Shown piece by piece: positions 8,180 through 15,256 of a stretch of 48,198 bases of DNA. The notes beneath the pieces were generated by a model. The model was not told where the DNA came from. It worked only from the letters and a program-made list of their open reading frames with translations, and made no database searches. Position numbers and translations under genes: made by a program. This DNA is from an uncultured Muribaculaceae bacterium. Lineage in GTDB: Bacteria; Bacteroidota; Bacteroidia; Bacteroidales; Muribaculaceae. The stretch is from the NCBI GenBank assembly GCA_910588245.1, contig CAJUQP010000027.1, positions 1-48,198 of the forward strand. The letters run 5' to 3'. Every line of letters begins with the position of its first letter. The stretch's first letter is position 1.

Positions 8180-9381
8180 CACGACAGATGAACGACGAGG
8201 TTCTGAAAGCGAAACAGAGATTCTCCATCATAGGCAACTCTCCGGCCCTGCTCGCTGCCATCGAGAGGGCCGTGAAGGTGGCCCCTATCGACCTCTCCGT
8301 GCTCGTCACGGGGGAGAGCGGCAGCGGAAAGGAATTCTTCCCGAAGATCATTCACGCCTTCGGCTCGCGCAAGCATCGTAAATATATCGCCGTCAACTGC
8401 GGAGCCATACCCGAAGGCACCATCGACAGCGAGCTCTTCGGCCACGAGAAAGGCTCATTCACCGGCGCCATCACGGCCCGCAAGGGCTATTTCGAGGAGG
8501 CCGACGGAGGCACCATATTCCTCGACGAGGTGGCCGAGCTGCCCCTCACCACTCAGGCGCGCCTGCTCCGCGTGCTCGAGACCGGCGAATTCCTCAAGGT
8601 CGGCTCATCAGTTGTGCAGAAGACCGATATCCGCATCGTGGCCGCCACCAACGTGGATCTCCTCAAGGCCGTGGCGAAAGGGAAATTCCGCGAAGACCTC
8701 TACTACCGCCTCTCGACGGTGGTGATCGGCGTGCCCAACCTCCACGACCGAGGCGACGACATAGTGCTGCTCGCACGCAAGTTTGCCGCCGACTTCTCCG
8801 AGAAATATCTCACAGCCCCTGTCACCTTCTCCGAGGAGGCGCGCCGGGCAATGACCCTCTACCGCTGGCCCGGCAACGTGCGCCAGCTCAAGAACATCGT
8901 GGAGCAGCTCGCGCTCTTCAACGCCGGTGAGGAGATATCGCGACGCACCATGCTCGAGGCCCTTCCCCTCGACCACACGGGTTCATCCTCGCTCGTGGCG
9001 AGCCCCCACGACGTAAGTTATGAGACTGAGCGCGAGATGCTCTGGCAGCTCGTCTACTCCATGCGCCGCGAACTCGACGAGCTCCGCAAGCGCATGGATC
9101 ACCTCGATCCCTCCGACGCGAAATTCAGCAACCACGCCAAGACACAGTCGCTGATAAAATACGAACCCTCCGTCGCCGACGACACCGAGGTGGAAGAGGT
9201 CGTGGCCTCCCCCACCCTCGAGGACTCCGAGCGCAACGCCGTGGCAGCCGCCCTGCGCCGCAACAACGGCAACAAGAGGAAGGCCGCCGAGCAGCTCAAC
9301 ATATCGCAGCGCACTCTCTACCGCAAGATCCACGAATACGGCCTCGACCTCGACGAAGGCGCCGACCTCGTTGACTCTTAA
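8176..9381 (+). CDS. Sigma-54-interacting transcriptional activator without receiver domain
   Basis: AAA+ enhancer-binding protein that would remodel RNA polymerase containing sigma-54 (RpoN). The AAA+ domain starts almost at the N-terminus: Walker A GESGSGKE (46-53), sigma-54 contact loop GSFTGA (93-98, Ser for the usual Ala), Walker B GGTIFLDE (111-118), and arginine-finger region FREDLYYRLS. The C-terminus (about 350-395) is a Fis-type helix-turn-helix (NKRKAAEQLNISQRTLYRK). There is no response-receiver or sensory domain ahead of the ATPase, so activity must be controlled in another way or be constitutive. It sits between an acyltransferase and lptE. Start at 8176 overlaps the previous stop; a second ATG four codons later is also possible. 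Confidence 0.92.
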   Translation: MTRQMNDEVLKAKQRFSIIGNSPALLAAIERAVKVAPIDLSVLVTGESGSGKEFFPKIIHAFGSRKHRKYIAVNCGAIPEGTIDSELFGHEKGSFTGAITARKGYFEEADGGTIFLDEVAELPLTTQARLLRVLETGEFLKVGSSVVQKTDIRIVAATNVDLLKAVAKGKFREDLYYRLSTVVIGVPNLHDRGDDIVLLARKFAADFSEKYLTAPVTFSEEARRAMTLYRWPGNVRQLKNIVEQLALFNAGEEISRRTMLEALPLDHTGSSSLVASPHDVSYETEREMLWQLVYSMRRELDELRKRMDHLDPSDAKFSNHAKTQSLIKYEPSVADDTEVEEVVASPTLEDSERNAVAAALRRNNGNKRKAAEQLNISQRTLYRKIHEYGLDLDEGADLVDS

Positions 9382-9392
9382 TGCACAAGCTT

Positions 9393-9486
9393 AGAATAAT
9401 GCATAATGCACAATGCACAATGCATAATTCATAATCAACCCACCATCAATTAATTATGCATTATGAATTATGAATTATGAATTAAC
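9393..9486. repeat. Heptamer array, TGCATAA type, inverted pair
   Basis: TGCATAA/TGCACAA/TTCATAA heptamers on the left, a spacer of about 18 bp, then TTATGCA/TTATGAA heptamers on the right. Same words and same left/right geometry as the arrays at 4712-4947 and 29691-29875. It occupies the gap between the activator gene and lptE. Confidence 0.88.
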
Positions 9487-9537
9487 GAAATTGCATTATG
9501 AATCCTAAACCCTAAACCAACAACCCCTCCCTTGAAA

Positions 9538-10062
9538 ATGATTCATTCCCTCCTGAAGCTCTCCGGATGGCTCATGGTGGCCATCATCCTCCCGCTCATG
9601 GGCGGATGCGTGCCCTCCTACAAGTTCAACGGATCGGCGCTCAACTACGACATCTACAAGACCATCAACATCTCGGAATTCCCCATACGCGCGGCCCTGG
9701 TCTATCCCCCGCTGCAACAGACCTTCGAGAACAAGCTTCTCGACACCGTCACCCGTCAGACACGCCTGCAGGAGGTGGACGGCAATTCCGACCTGGAGAT
9801 GACCGGCGAAATCACCGGCTACAGCCTCTCCCCGCAGTCGGTGGGAGAAGACGCCTACGCCACCGAGACACGCCTCACCATCACCGTGCGCGTGAAATAT
9901 ACCGACACCAAGAACTCCGCCAACGATGTTGACCAGAGTTTCTCGGCCTACCGGCAGTTCTCCAGCTCCATGATGCTCACCGACGTGCAAGACGACCTTT
10001 GCAACGAGATCTGCGACGAGCTCGTCGACCTCATATTCAACGCTACCCTCGGCAACTGGTAA
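9538..10062 (+). CDS. lptE: LptE-family LPS-assembly lipoprotein
   Basis: Outer-membrane lipoprotein of the Bacteroidetes LptE family, the partner of LptD in inserting lipopolysaccharide. The ATG at 9538 begins a lipoprotein signal with lipobox LMGGC (Cys24). A TTG two codons earlier is open but not needed. The mature part (VPSYKFNGSALNYDIYKTINISEFP) is typical of the family, with a beta-rich middle (LEMTGEITGYSLSP, TRLTITVRVKY). Length 174 aa. It is followed after 3 bp by the hypothetical gene and then secG, a gene order common in Bacteroidales, so envelope biogenesis and secretion genes share transcripts. Confidence 0.85.
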   Translation: MIHSLLKLSGWLMVAIILPLMGGCVPSYKFNGSALNYDIYKTINISEFPIRAALVYPPLQQTFENKLLDTVTRQTRLQEVDGNSDLEMTGEITGYSLSPQSVGEDAYATETRLTITVRVKYTDTKNSANDVDQSFSAYRQFSSSMMLTDVQDDLCNEICDELVDLIFNATLGNW

Positions 10063-10065
10063 AAT

Positions 10066-10710
10066 ATGGAAACGCGAAAGGAAATACTGGAGAGATATCC
10101 CTATTTCATCTATCCCGCGGTCATGGCGCTGCGGGAAGGCACCGCCTCGCCCGAGGAGGCTGTGGAGCTGCGCCGCATCGTCGCCGCCAATGTGGGCGAC
10201 ACCACAGCCCTGCGCCTGATGCTCGGACTCGATCCGGAGGAATTCGCCGAATTCTATCCCGACCTGCTCCACCCCTCGCTCTCCACGGCCGACACCATCG
10301 ACTCTTTCCTCTCCCGCTTCGGCAATCCGGATGCCGCCGTGCCTGCGGCTGCCGCGGAGATTCCCCATGTCTCGGCCGCAGACTATGCCATAGGGCTCGG
10401 CGACAGCGCTGCTGATGCCCCGGAAGCCCAAGCTCCGGCCGACAATACCTCGTCGGCCATCGACGCGTTCCTCGCCGCCGTGCCCCTTCCCCAGTCGCGC
10501 ATACGCAATGCCGACGCCGTTACCGCGCCCCACGAGGAGCCCGTTTCGGAGGCCGAGGCCCGGATTTTGATAAAAAATCATGACTATCAGGCCGCTTTGG
10601 AAATTATTCAGCGTTTAAGTTTGATTAATCCGGAAAAAAGTGTTTACTTTGCAGACCAAATCCGCTTCCTGAAGAAACTGATCCTCAACGAAGCCCCAAA
10701 AACAACCTGA
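10066..10710 (+). CDS. Hypothetical protein of the lptE-secG block
   Basis: A 214-aa soluble protein that I recognise by position (between lptE and secG in Bacteroidales) rather than by function. The N-terminal helical part (EILERYPYFIYPAVMALREG) and the C-terminal helical part (ILIKNHDYQAALEIIQRLSLINPEKS, TPR-like in style) flank an Ala/Pro-rich, low-complexity middle (about 95-150). The last 150 bases are much more AT-rich than the rest of the gene, and this segment also carries a candidate promoter for secG (10620-10651). No signal peptide or membrane segment. It starts 3 bp after the lptE stop, so it is cotranscribed. Confidence 0.75.
   Translation: METRKEILERYPYFIYPAVMALREGTASPEEAVELRRIVAANVGDTTALRLMLGLDPEEFAEFYPDLLHPSLSTADTIDSFLSRFGNPDAAVPAAAAEIPHVSAADYAIGLGDSAADAPEAQAPADNTSSAIDAFLAAVPLPQSRIRNADAVTAPHEEPVSEAEARILIKNHDYQAALEIIQRLSLINPEKSVYFADQIRFLKKLILNEAPKTT
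10620..10651 (+). promoter_or_regulatory. Possible internal promoter for secG
   Basis: TTTG at 10620-10623, 20 nt spacer, then TTACTTTG at 10644-10651 (one mismatch to TAnnTTTG), inside an AT-rich pocket of the upstream coding sequence. Transcription would begin about 100 nt before secG. Confidence 0.4.
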
Positions 10711-10757
10711 ACAGCCGACGGGCCTCCTCTTCGGCATAAATAAACAACAACGTTAAA

Positions 10758-11126
10758 ATGTATATCTTTCTGAGCATCCTTATCGTGATCGCATGTCTGC
10801 TCCTCGTGGGAGCAGTCCTCATCCAGAAATCGAAAGGCGGAGGCCTCGCCTCCGACTATTCGCAGGGCAACCAGTATCTCGGCTACCGCAAGACCACCGA
10901 CTTCATCGAGAAAGCCACATGGGGTCTGGCCATCTTCATCTGCGTGCTTAGCATCTGCGCGTCGTTTGCCATCAAGGCTCCCATCAACGTGTCGAGCATG
11001 GCTCCGGCTCCCGCAGCCACCAGCGCTCCCGCTCCGGCACCCGCGGCCGCTCCCGCAAAGCAGGAGGCAGCCCCTGCCGCAGCTCCCGCCGCTCCCGCGG
11101 CAACTCCCGCCGAGACCGCGGAATAA
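10758..11126 (+). CDS. secG: Preprotein translocase subunit SecG
   Basis: Small membrane subunit of the SecYEG channel. Two transmembrane segments (about residues 2-20 and 54-72) flank the cytoplasmic loop with the family motif LIQKSKGGGLASDY. The C-terminal 45 residues are an Ala/Pro-rich tail ending in Glu (APAATPAETAE), common in Bacteroidetes SecG and probably disordered. Length 122 aa. Followed by a strong terminator at 11175-11207. Confidence 0.95.
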   Translation: MYIFLSILIVIACLLLVGAVLIQKSKGGGLASDYSQGNQYLGYRKTTDFIEKATWGLAIFICVLSICASFAIKAPINVSSMAPAPAATSAPAPAPAAAPAKQEAAPAAAPAAPAATPAETAE

Positions 11127-11174
11127 TCTCCCGCTCCTTGAAGCGGAGCCGCACTGGCCTCACACAAAGTCACA

Positions 11175-11207
11175 AACCGTCCGGAACCACCTTCCGGACG
11201 GTTTTTT
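11175..11207 (+). terminator. Intrinsic terminator after secG
   Basis: A perfect 12-bp stem (11175-11186 with 11192-11203), 5-nt loop, followed by T6. Its distal end abuts the stop codon of the leftward ATPase gene, so it can also insulate that gene. Confidence 0.95.
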
Positions 11208-12382
11208 CAATAGTTAAGGCCGAAAGTCCATAACGGCACAAACTCCTTATAGCCGAACTCTATATCATCTCTGACCACAATGCCCTTTTCCGCCCCGTCA
11301 AGCTGCTTTTTCCCTTTTCCATGGCCTTCTATCTCGAAAGTGATGCCGTCGATTGTGAAATCGGATATCCTGGAGGCAACAACGTCGTTCATCACCCGTG
11401 TCTGATTATAGAAAAAAGTTTCCCTGACATTGCCGATATCCGTATTATCTCCAGTCAGTGCATACATGAGATTGGGATTGTCGAGATACACCTTCTCCAC
11501 CTTCCCCAGACCGCGCATACCCCCGGTGTCGTCGCGGAGTAGTCCGAGCAATCCGGCTTTCTCAAGATATACCAGATTGTCCGGCACATCGTTCTTGCTC
11601 ATGCCAAGTTCTACCGCGAGATTGCTCATATTCGGTTTATATGGTGCGTTACCCGCTATGATACCAAGCATTCTTTTAAGCTTACGGGATGTGGCGGGGG
11701 TCATTCCCGCGAACTGAGGGATATCCACCTCGAGGGTCTGCGAAATGATCTGCTGCATACGTATGGAATAACCCGGAGAATTACCGAACGGCAGATAGCC
11801 GTCAATAAGATATTTCCTAAACAAAGGAAGCGGATGAAAGTCAGCGGGAAGCTCTATTTTATGTCCAAGAATGCCGTAAAGATCCAGCCCGGGGAGGGCT
11901 ATGCCATGAAACATGAGCAGATACTCCCTGAAAGAGAGTCCCTGCATATGAAACATCAGGGCTCTTCTGCTAAGATCGGCGCTGCCTCTGTGGATGTCGA
12001 GAATAGAACTGCCCGTGAAAATCACCTGAAGCGCCGCATGACTGTCGTAGATTTGCTTTAGTTCCTTCGACCACCCCATATATTTATGTATCTCATCTAT
12101 GACAAGATGCCTGCCACCATCCTTCACGAAATCATCGGCAAGCCCTGTCAACGTATGGTTTGCGAAATAAGTATGGTCGGCAGTCACATAAAGCCATTCG
12201 TCAGGATTCCCCGATTCCAGGATACGCTGCTTCACCATTGTAGACTTTCCAACGCCACGCGGTCCGACAAGACCCACCATCCTGTCAGACCATATTATGC
12301 GGTCATACATGTATCTTTTGAAATCAAGAGGAGTATGACGCAGCTCCTCTCTCATGAATTCTATAAGCCTAAGGTCTGTCAT
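11207..12382 (-). CDS. AAA family ATPase with DUF4143-like C-terminal domain
   Basis: P-loop ATPase of the type COG1373 (AAA_14 plus DUF4143), a large Bacteroidetes family of unknown physiological role. Start chosen at 12382 (MTDLRLIEF): the longer frame, to 12523, only translates the 33-bp palindrome repeats and lies upstream of the likely promoter. Walker A is GPRGVGKST (40-48) and Walker B HLVIDEIHK (92-100); FTGSSILDI is the sensor-1 region. The middle part (PLFRKYLIDGYLPFG) matches the DUF4143 junction, and a winged-helix-like stretch follows (MSNLAVELGMSKNDVPDNLVYLEKAGLL). C-terminal residues (TFEIEGHGKGKKQLDGA) lie where the family has a degenerate PD-(D/E)XK fold. 391 aa, intact. A second, frameshifted ATPase of a related type lies at 31456. 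Confidence 0.85.
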   Translation of the reverse strand: MTDLRLIEFMREELRHTPLDFKRYMYDRIIWSDRMVGLVGPRGVGKSTMVKQRILESGNPDEWLYVTADHTYFANHTLTGLADDFVKDGGRHLVIDEIHKYMGWSKELKQIYDSHAALQVIFTGSSILDIHRGSADLSRRALMFHMQGLSFREYLLMFHGIALPGLDLYGILGHKIELPADFHPLPLFRKYLIDGYLPFGNSPGYSIRMQQIISQTLEVDIPQFAGMTPATSRKLKRMLGIIAGNAPYKPNMSNLAVELGMSKNDVPDNLVYLEKAGLLGLLRDDTGGMRGLGKVEKVYLDNPNLMYALTGDNTDIGNVRETFFYNQTRVMNDVVASRISDFTIDGITFEIEGHGKGKKQLDGAEKGIVVRDDIEFGYKEFVPLWTFGLNY

Positions 12383-12396
12383 GATATATTTTTTTG

Positions 12397-12404
12397 CAAA
12401 AATA
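12397..12404 (-). promoter_or_regulatory. Promoter -7 element of the ATPase gene
   Basis: On the minus strand TATTTTTG matches TAnnTTTG, 15 nt upstream of the start codon. The -33 region falls in the nearest 18-bp palindrome (12411-12428), so a protein bound there would compete with RNA polymerase. Confidence 0.55.
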
Positions 12405-12410
12405 ATAAAA

Positions 12411-12494
12411 ATCCCTTTCAAAAGTGACAAATTCATCAAAATTGTCCCTTTTAAAAGGGACAATTTCTTCAAATCTATCACTTTTGAAAGTGAT
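12411..12494 (-). promoter_or_regulatory. Three operator-like 18-bp palindromes at 33-bp spacing
   Basis: Near-perfect palindromes lie at 12411-12428, 12444-12461 and 12477-12494, with centres exactly 33 bp apart. The middle one (GTCCCTTTTAAAAGGGAC) is perfect and extends to 28 bp (12439-12466). The 15-bp spacers are also similar, so the block is a diverged 33-bp tandem repeat. The helical phasing (about three turns) and overlap with the promoter suggest operators for a regulator, perhaps autoregulation by the ATPase. Inference. Confidence 0.6.
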
Positions 12495-12527
12495 TTTATC
12501 GACATATATAAATCTTTTTGCAATTAG

Positions 12528-12702
12528 TAATGAGCAATTTGCAATTAGTAATGTAAACGTTCCTTTGCGAGCCCTCTGCGACTCTGCGTGAGGATATAAT
12601 TGCTAATTGCAAATCGCTAATCATTAATTACAAAAGCCCTTTGCGAGTCCTCTGCGACTCTGCGTGAGGATATAATTGCTAATTGCAAATCGCTAATTAC
12701 TA
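12528..12702. repeat. Heptamer array (TTAGCAA type) with 76-bp direct repeat
   Basis: Heptamers such as TTTGCAA, TTAGTAA, TTGCTAA and TCGCTAA surround a segment of about 60 bp present twice, starting at 12562 and 12638 (76-bp offset, one difference noted in the part compared). The repeated segment contains CTCTGCGACTCTGCGTGAG, itself built of near-repeats. No gene is visible. Confidence 0.8.
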
Positions 12703-12706
12703 ATTG

Positions 12707-12740
12707 AAAAAAAGACGGCGCCCCATCACGGAACGCCGCC
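12707..12740 (-). terminator. Intrinsic terminator downstream of the fimbrial operon
   Basis: Read leftward: a 7-bp GC stem (12734-12740 with 12714-12720, one G-U pair), 13-nt loop and T7. The nearest upstream leftward gene is the last fimbrial gene, 440 bp away. Confidence 0.75.
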
Positions 12741-13080
12741 ATTAGAATTTAATGCCCAAATTGACTTTACTTACTACTTATACAACCGTGACAGGGCTGT
12801 CATCACGACATCCAACTGTCTGGCTTTTTCCAAATACCACGAACTGGTACCACATGAAAAATATTCTCTTGACAATTAGCGATTTACAATTAGCAATTAT
12901 AGTTGGCTGATTGCCGATCTGTCTTGACAGAATCAATTATTAATTAGCGGTTTGCAATTAGCAGTTGAAGTAACTTACTAATTCCTCATCACCGATTCCT
13001 CAACCTTAATTGCTCATTGCTAATTCCTCATTACTAATTGTTATTCCTCATTCCTAATTCCTCATTGCTCATTGTTATTG
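12741..13080. repeat. Fimbrial 3' region with heptamer arrays
   Basis: No gene seen. About 12877-12970 and 12994-13080 hold heptamers of the TTAGCAA / CTCATTG / CTAATTC kinds, the second set running for about eleven units. A bulged hairpin (GTGACAG/CTGTCATCAC) lies near 12786-12806. Confidence 0.65.
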
Positions 13081-13091
13081 CTCTCGGTAAA

Positions 13092-13114
13092 GCGGAGCGC
13101 CTGTGGCGCCCCGC
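13092..13114 (-). terminator. GC-rich hairpin after the last fimbrial gene
   Basis: Ten-bp arms (13092-13101, 13105-13114) pair on the minus-strand transcript with one G-U pair and a 3-nt loop, about 65 nt after the stop codon. Only three T residues follow, so it is a weak terminator or a 3'-end stabiliser. Confidence 0.45.
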
Positions 13115-13180
13115 ATCCCGGATTGAAACTTCGCATTCAGAATCGAGGGGTATTCTTTAAAGCGCCTTATATTCTTCCGA

Positions 13181-15217
13181 TTACTGCGTACGCGTAAACG
13201 TCACGACACCGGGCCATTGAGCAGGATCCGTAGATGTGGTCTTACAATTGAAGTAATTATTGTAGACCAATACATAAGTTGTCGTCGAGGCGGGATTACC
13301 AGGGAGATCAGAGAGTTTGTTGATCGTCCTCAAACGGCATCTGACAAGATGGTCAGGATTCTCCGTTTCCATATCCACATTATTCGTGCCGGCCTTATAT
13401 TTATACATATACTCAAGATAAGATACCGTCTTGACATATTTTACAGCAGGTTCAGTATAGGCAGTGGTGGTGGGGAAGTATGTCTCACCAGTCTGCACGG
13501 CAAGAGTGCCGATGGGATTGTTCTCCATATTCTGACGGTTGCTCTCAAGCACGAACTCCAGAGGAAAAATCTCTCGTGGAAGACCTGCCGGGAGATTGAA
13601 ATATACCGTAAACGGTTCCCCTTCATTCGGACTCACCACATTAGGCGTGACACCGGATGGATAATCATTGTCTGATCCGGCATATACCACAAGATTAGAA
13701 TAGTCGAAAGGTACATGAGAGAAAAGCGTTATCTCCCGGCCAAGACCATTCCCGTCAACGATCCAGAATTGCTGGCGCTTACCGTCACCGCCGGCAATAG
13801 CTGTAGGAGTTATCGTCACTCTCATCCACTTCTCTCCCTGATAATCAACCTCCACAGGATCAGTCACACTCGCAATGACCTCTCCCGGTTTGAGGTCAAC
13901 AGCCTTGAATCCTGCAACGCTATTCCCGTTTCCTTTCGTAGTCCCGGGTGTCGTCACATCAGTAGTGTACTGATAATAGAAATCGAACGGTGCCTGGTCG
14001 GTAATGACAATACCCGTGTTGCTTACAGAGATCATGTTCTGACCGTCGGAGACACTGAGCATGTTCTGTGTGTCGACATCTGCCGAGATATTGTTGAACG
14101 TCAGTCCGTCGATCGCCTCCGATGGAGTGGCATACCCCTCTGCCGAAACCTGTGTTATCGTCACACTATAGTTTATATTCCTTATCAAAGCGTCATAATA
14201 CTGAAACACATTGGTCTCTGTGTTCATATTACCGAGATCGATCTTGTAATATCCTTCAGTCCAACCCCTCTCAGGATGATTGTAGCTTCCCCATATCAAT
14301 ACATAAGTGCGTCGGGTCGACTCAAATGGATGCTCGTAGAAATATTTCGGTAAATTCGTGAATGGATGATTGCCTCCCGTCGCGGTAGTCCAGACTCTTG
14401 CCTCCTCCTCGGTGTTTATAAATCTTGCTGCGGGAGGCATCAGTCCCAGATAATCGGCCACTATCTCCGGATAGGTCTTCATGTTGTCGGAATCATCGAG
14501 CAGACTTGCGAAACTTTTTTTGCTGACATTATACGGTGCCACAGTACCGGAACTCGGTACATTGATAAGTTCGAAACCATAAAGCTGGAAATTATCGAGA
14601 CTCTCCGTAACAGACACCTGAGCGAAATTACGTATCACCGGTATGTTTCGGAATTTCTCCTTAACCTCATCCGTAATAGTAAGCACTTCATCACCATTCT
14701 CATCCGTTGATCGTACAGCATATCCGGTCGGGAATTCCACGCGCGCCCAGTAAGCCTCTGAGCCGTCAGCTACTGACAAAGATTGAAAAACTGCAGCTTC
14801 CGAACCATACACTCCGATAGTTAGATAATCGGGAGCGACCACGAAATGAAGCACCCTGGGTTCGGTGGTCTTCATCAGATTCGGTATCTTGAAATTGACA
14901 ATCTGGCCGTTGTTCACAGCAGTTGTCGTAGAGGTTATCTCAGCATTATACGTTCTTGTCGGGAAAGTATTGGTAGCATCAGTCCCCAAGGCGAATTCGA
15001 AGACAGTCAGTTTAAGTCCAGCACCGGGTGTATTGCCAAGAGCGCGGGTATCCTGACGCGTCATGTCAGGGATAAGCAACCCGACTGTCACGTCATCAGT
15101 GCCGACATCTGCAGGATCAATTGCAGGCACTACCTCGTCGCTGCAACCTACGGCAATGGTTGCAAAAATCGCTGCCGCAGACATCCCAATATATTTTAAG
15201 AATCTATGAATAGACAT
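13181..15217 (-). CDS. Mfa/FimA-type accessory fimbrial lipoprotein
   Basis: Last gene of the fimbrial operon, a surface lipoprotein likely to be an accessory or tip component of type V pili. The start at 15217 is preferred because GAAAGG lies 9 nt upstream; the longer start at 15226 has that motif directly against it. Lipobox is IAVGC (Cys25). The Arg sites TRQDTR shortly after resemble the trypsin-like (Rgp-type) processing site used in type V pilin maturation. The rest is beta-rich without catalytic motifs (for example YVLIWGSYNHPERGWTEGYYKIDL). 678 aa. I cannot assign a named family with certainty; DUF4906-like is possible. It starts 39 bp after the preceding gene's stop, so cotranscribed. 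Confidence 0.75.
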   Translation of the reverse strand: MSIHRFLKYIGMSAAAIFATIAVGCSDEVVPAIDPADVGTDDVTVGLLIPDMTRQDTRALGNTPGAGLKLTVFEFALGTDATNTFPTRTYNAEITSTTTAVNNGQIVNFKIPNLMKTTEPRVLHFVVAPDYLTIGVYGSEAAVFQSLSVADGSEAYWARVEFPTGYAVRSTDENGDEVLTITDEVKEKFRNIPVIRNFAQVSVTESLDNFQLYGFELINVPSSGTVAPYNVSKKSFASLLDDSDNMKTYPEIVADYLGLMPPAARFINTEEEARVWTTATGGNHPFTNLPKYFYEHPFESTRRTYVLIWGSYNHPERGWTEGYYKIDLGNMNTETNVFQYYDALIRNINYSVTITQVSAEGYATPSEAIDGLTFNNISADVDTQNMLSVSDGQNMISVSNTGIVITDQAPFDFYYQYTTDVTTPGTTKGNGNSVAGFKAVDLKPGEVIASVTDPVEVDYQGEKWMRVTITPTAIAGGDGKRQQFWIVDGNGLGREITLFSHVPFDYSNLVVYAGSDNDYPSGVTPNVVSPNEGEPFTVYFNLPAGLPREIFPLEFVLESNRQNMENNPIGTLAVQTGETYFPTTTAYTEPAVKYVKTVSYLEYMYKYKAGTNNVDMETENPDHLVRCRLRTINKLSDLPGNPASTTTYVLVYNNYFNCKTTSTDPAQWPGVVTFTRTQ

Positions 15218-15256
15218 ATCAATCATCCTTTCAATAGTTTAAATTGCGCAAATGCG

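Noticed and set aside
9505..10581. Long leftward open frame of 358 codons opposite lptE and the hypothetical gene
   Set aside because: It is a mirror of GC-rich codons in two real genes, has no family motif, and conflicts with the lipoprotein and operon signals on the plus strand.
12383..12523. 47-residue N-terminal extension of the ATPase
   Set aside because: It translates the 33-bp palindrome repeats and lies upstream of the TAnnTTTG element; the start at 12382 fits better.
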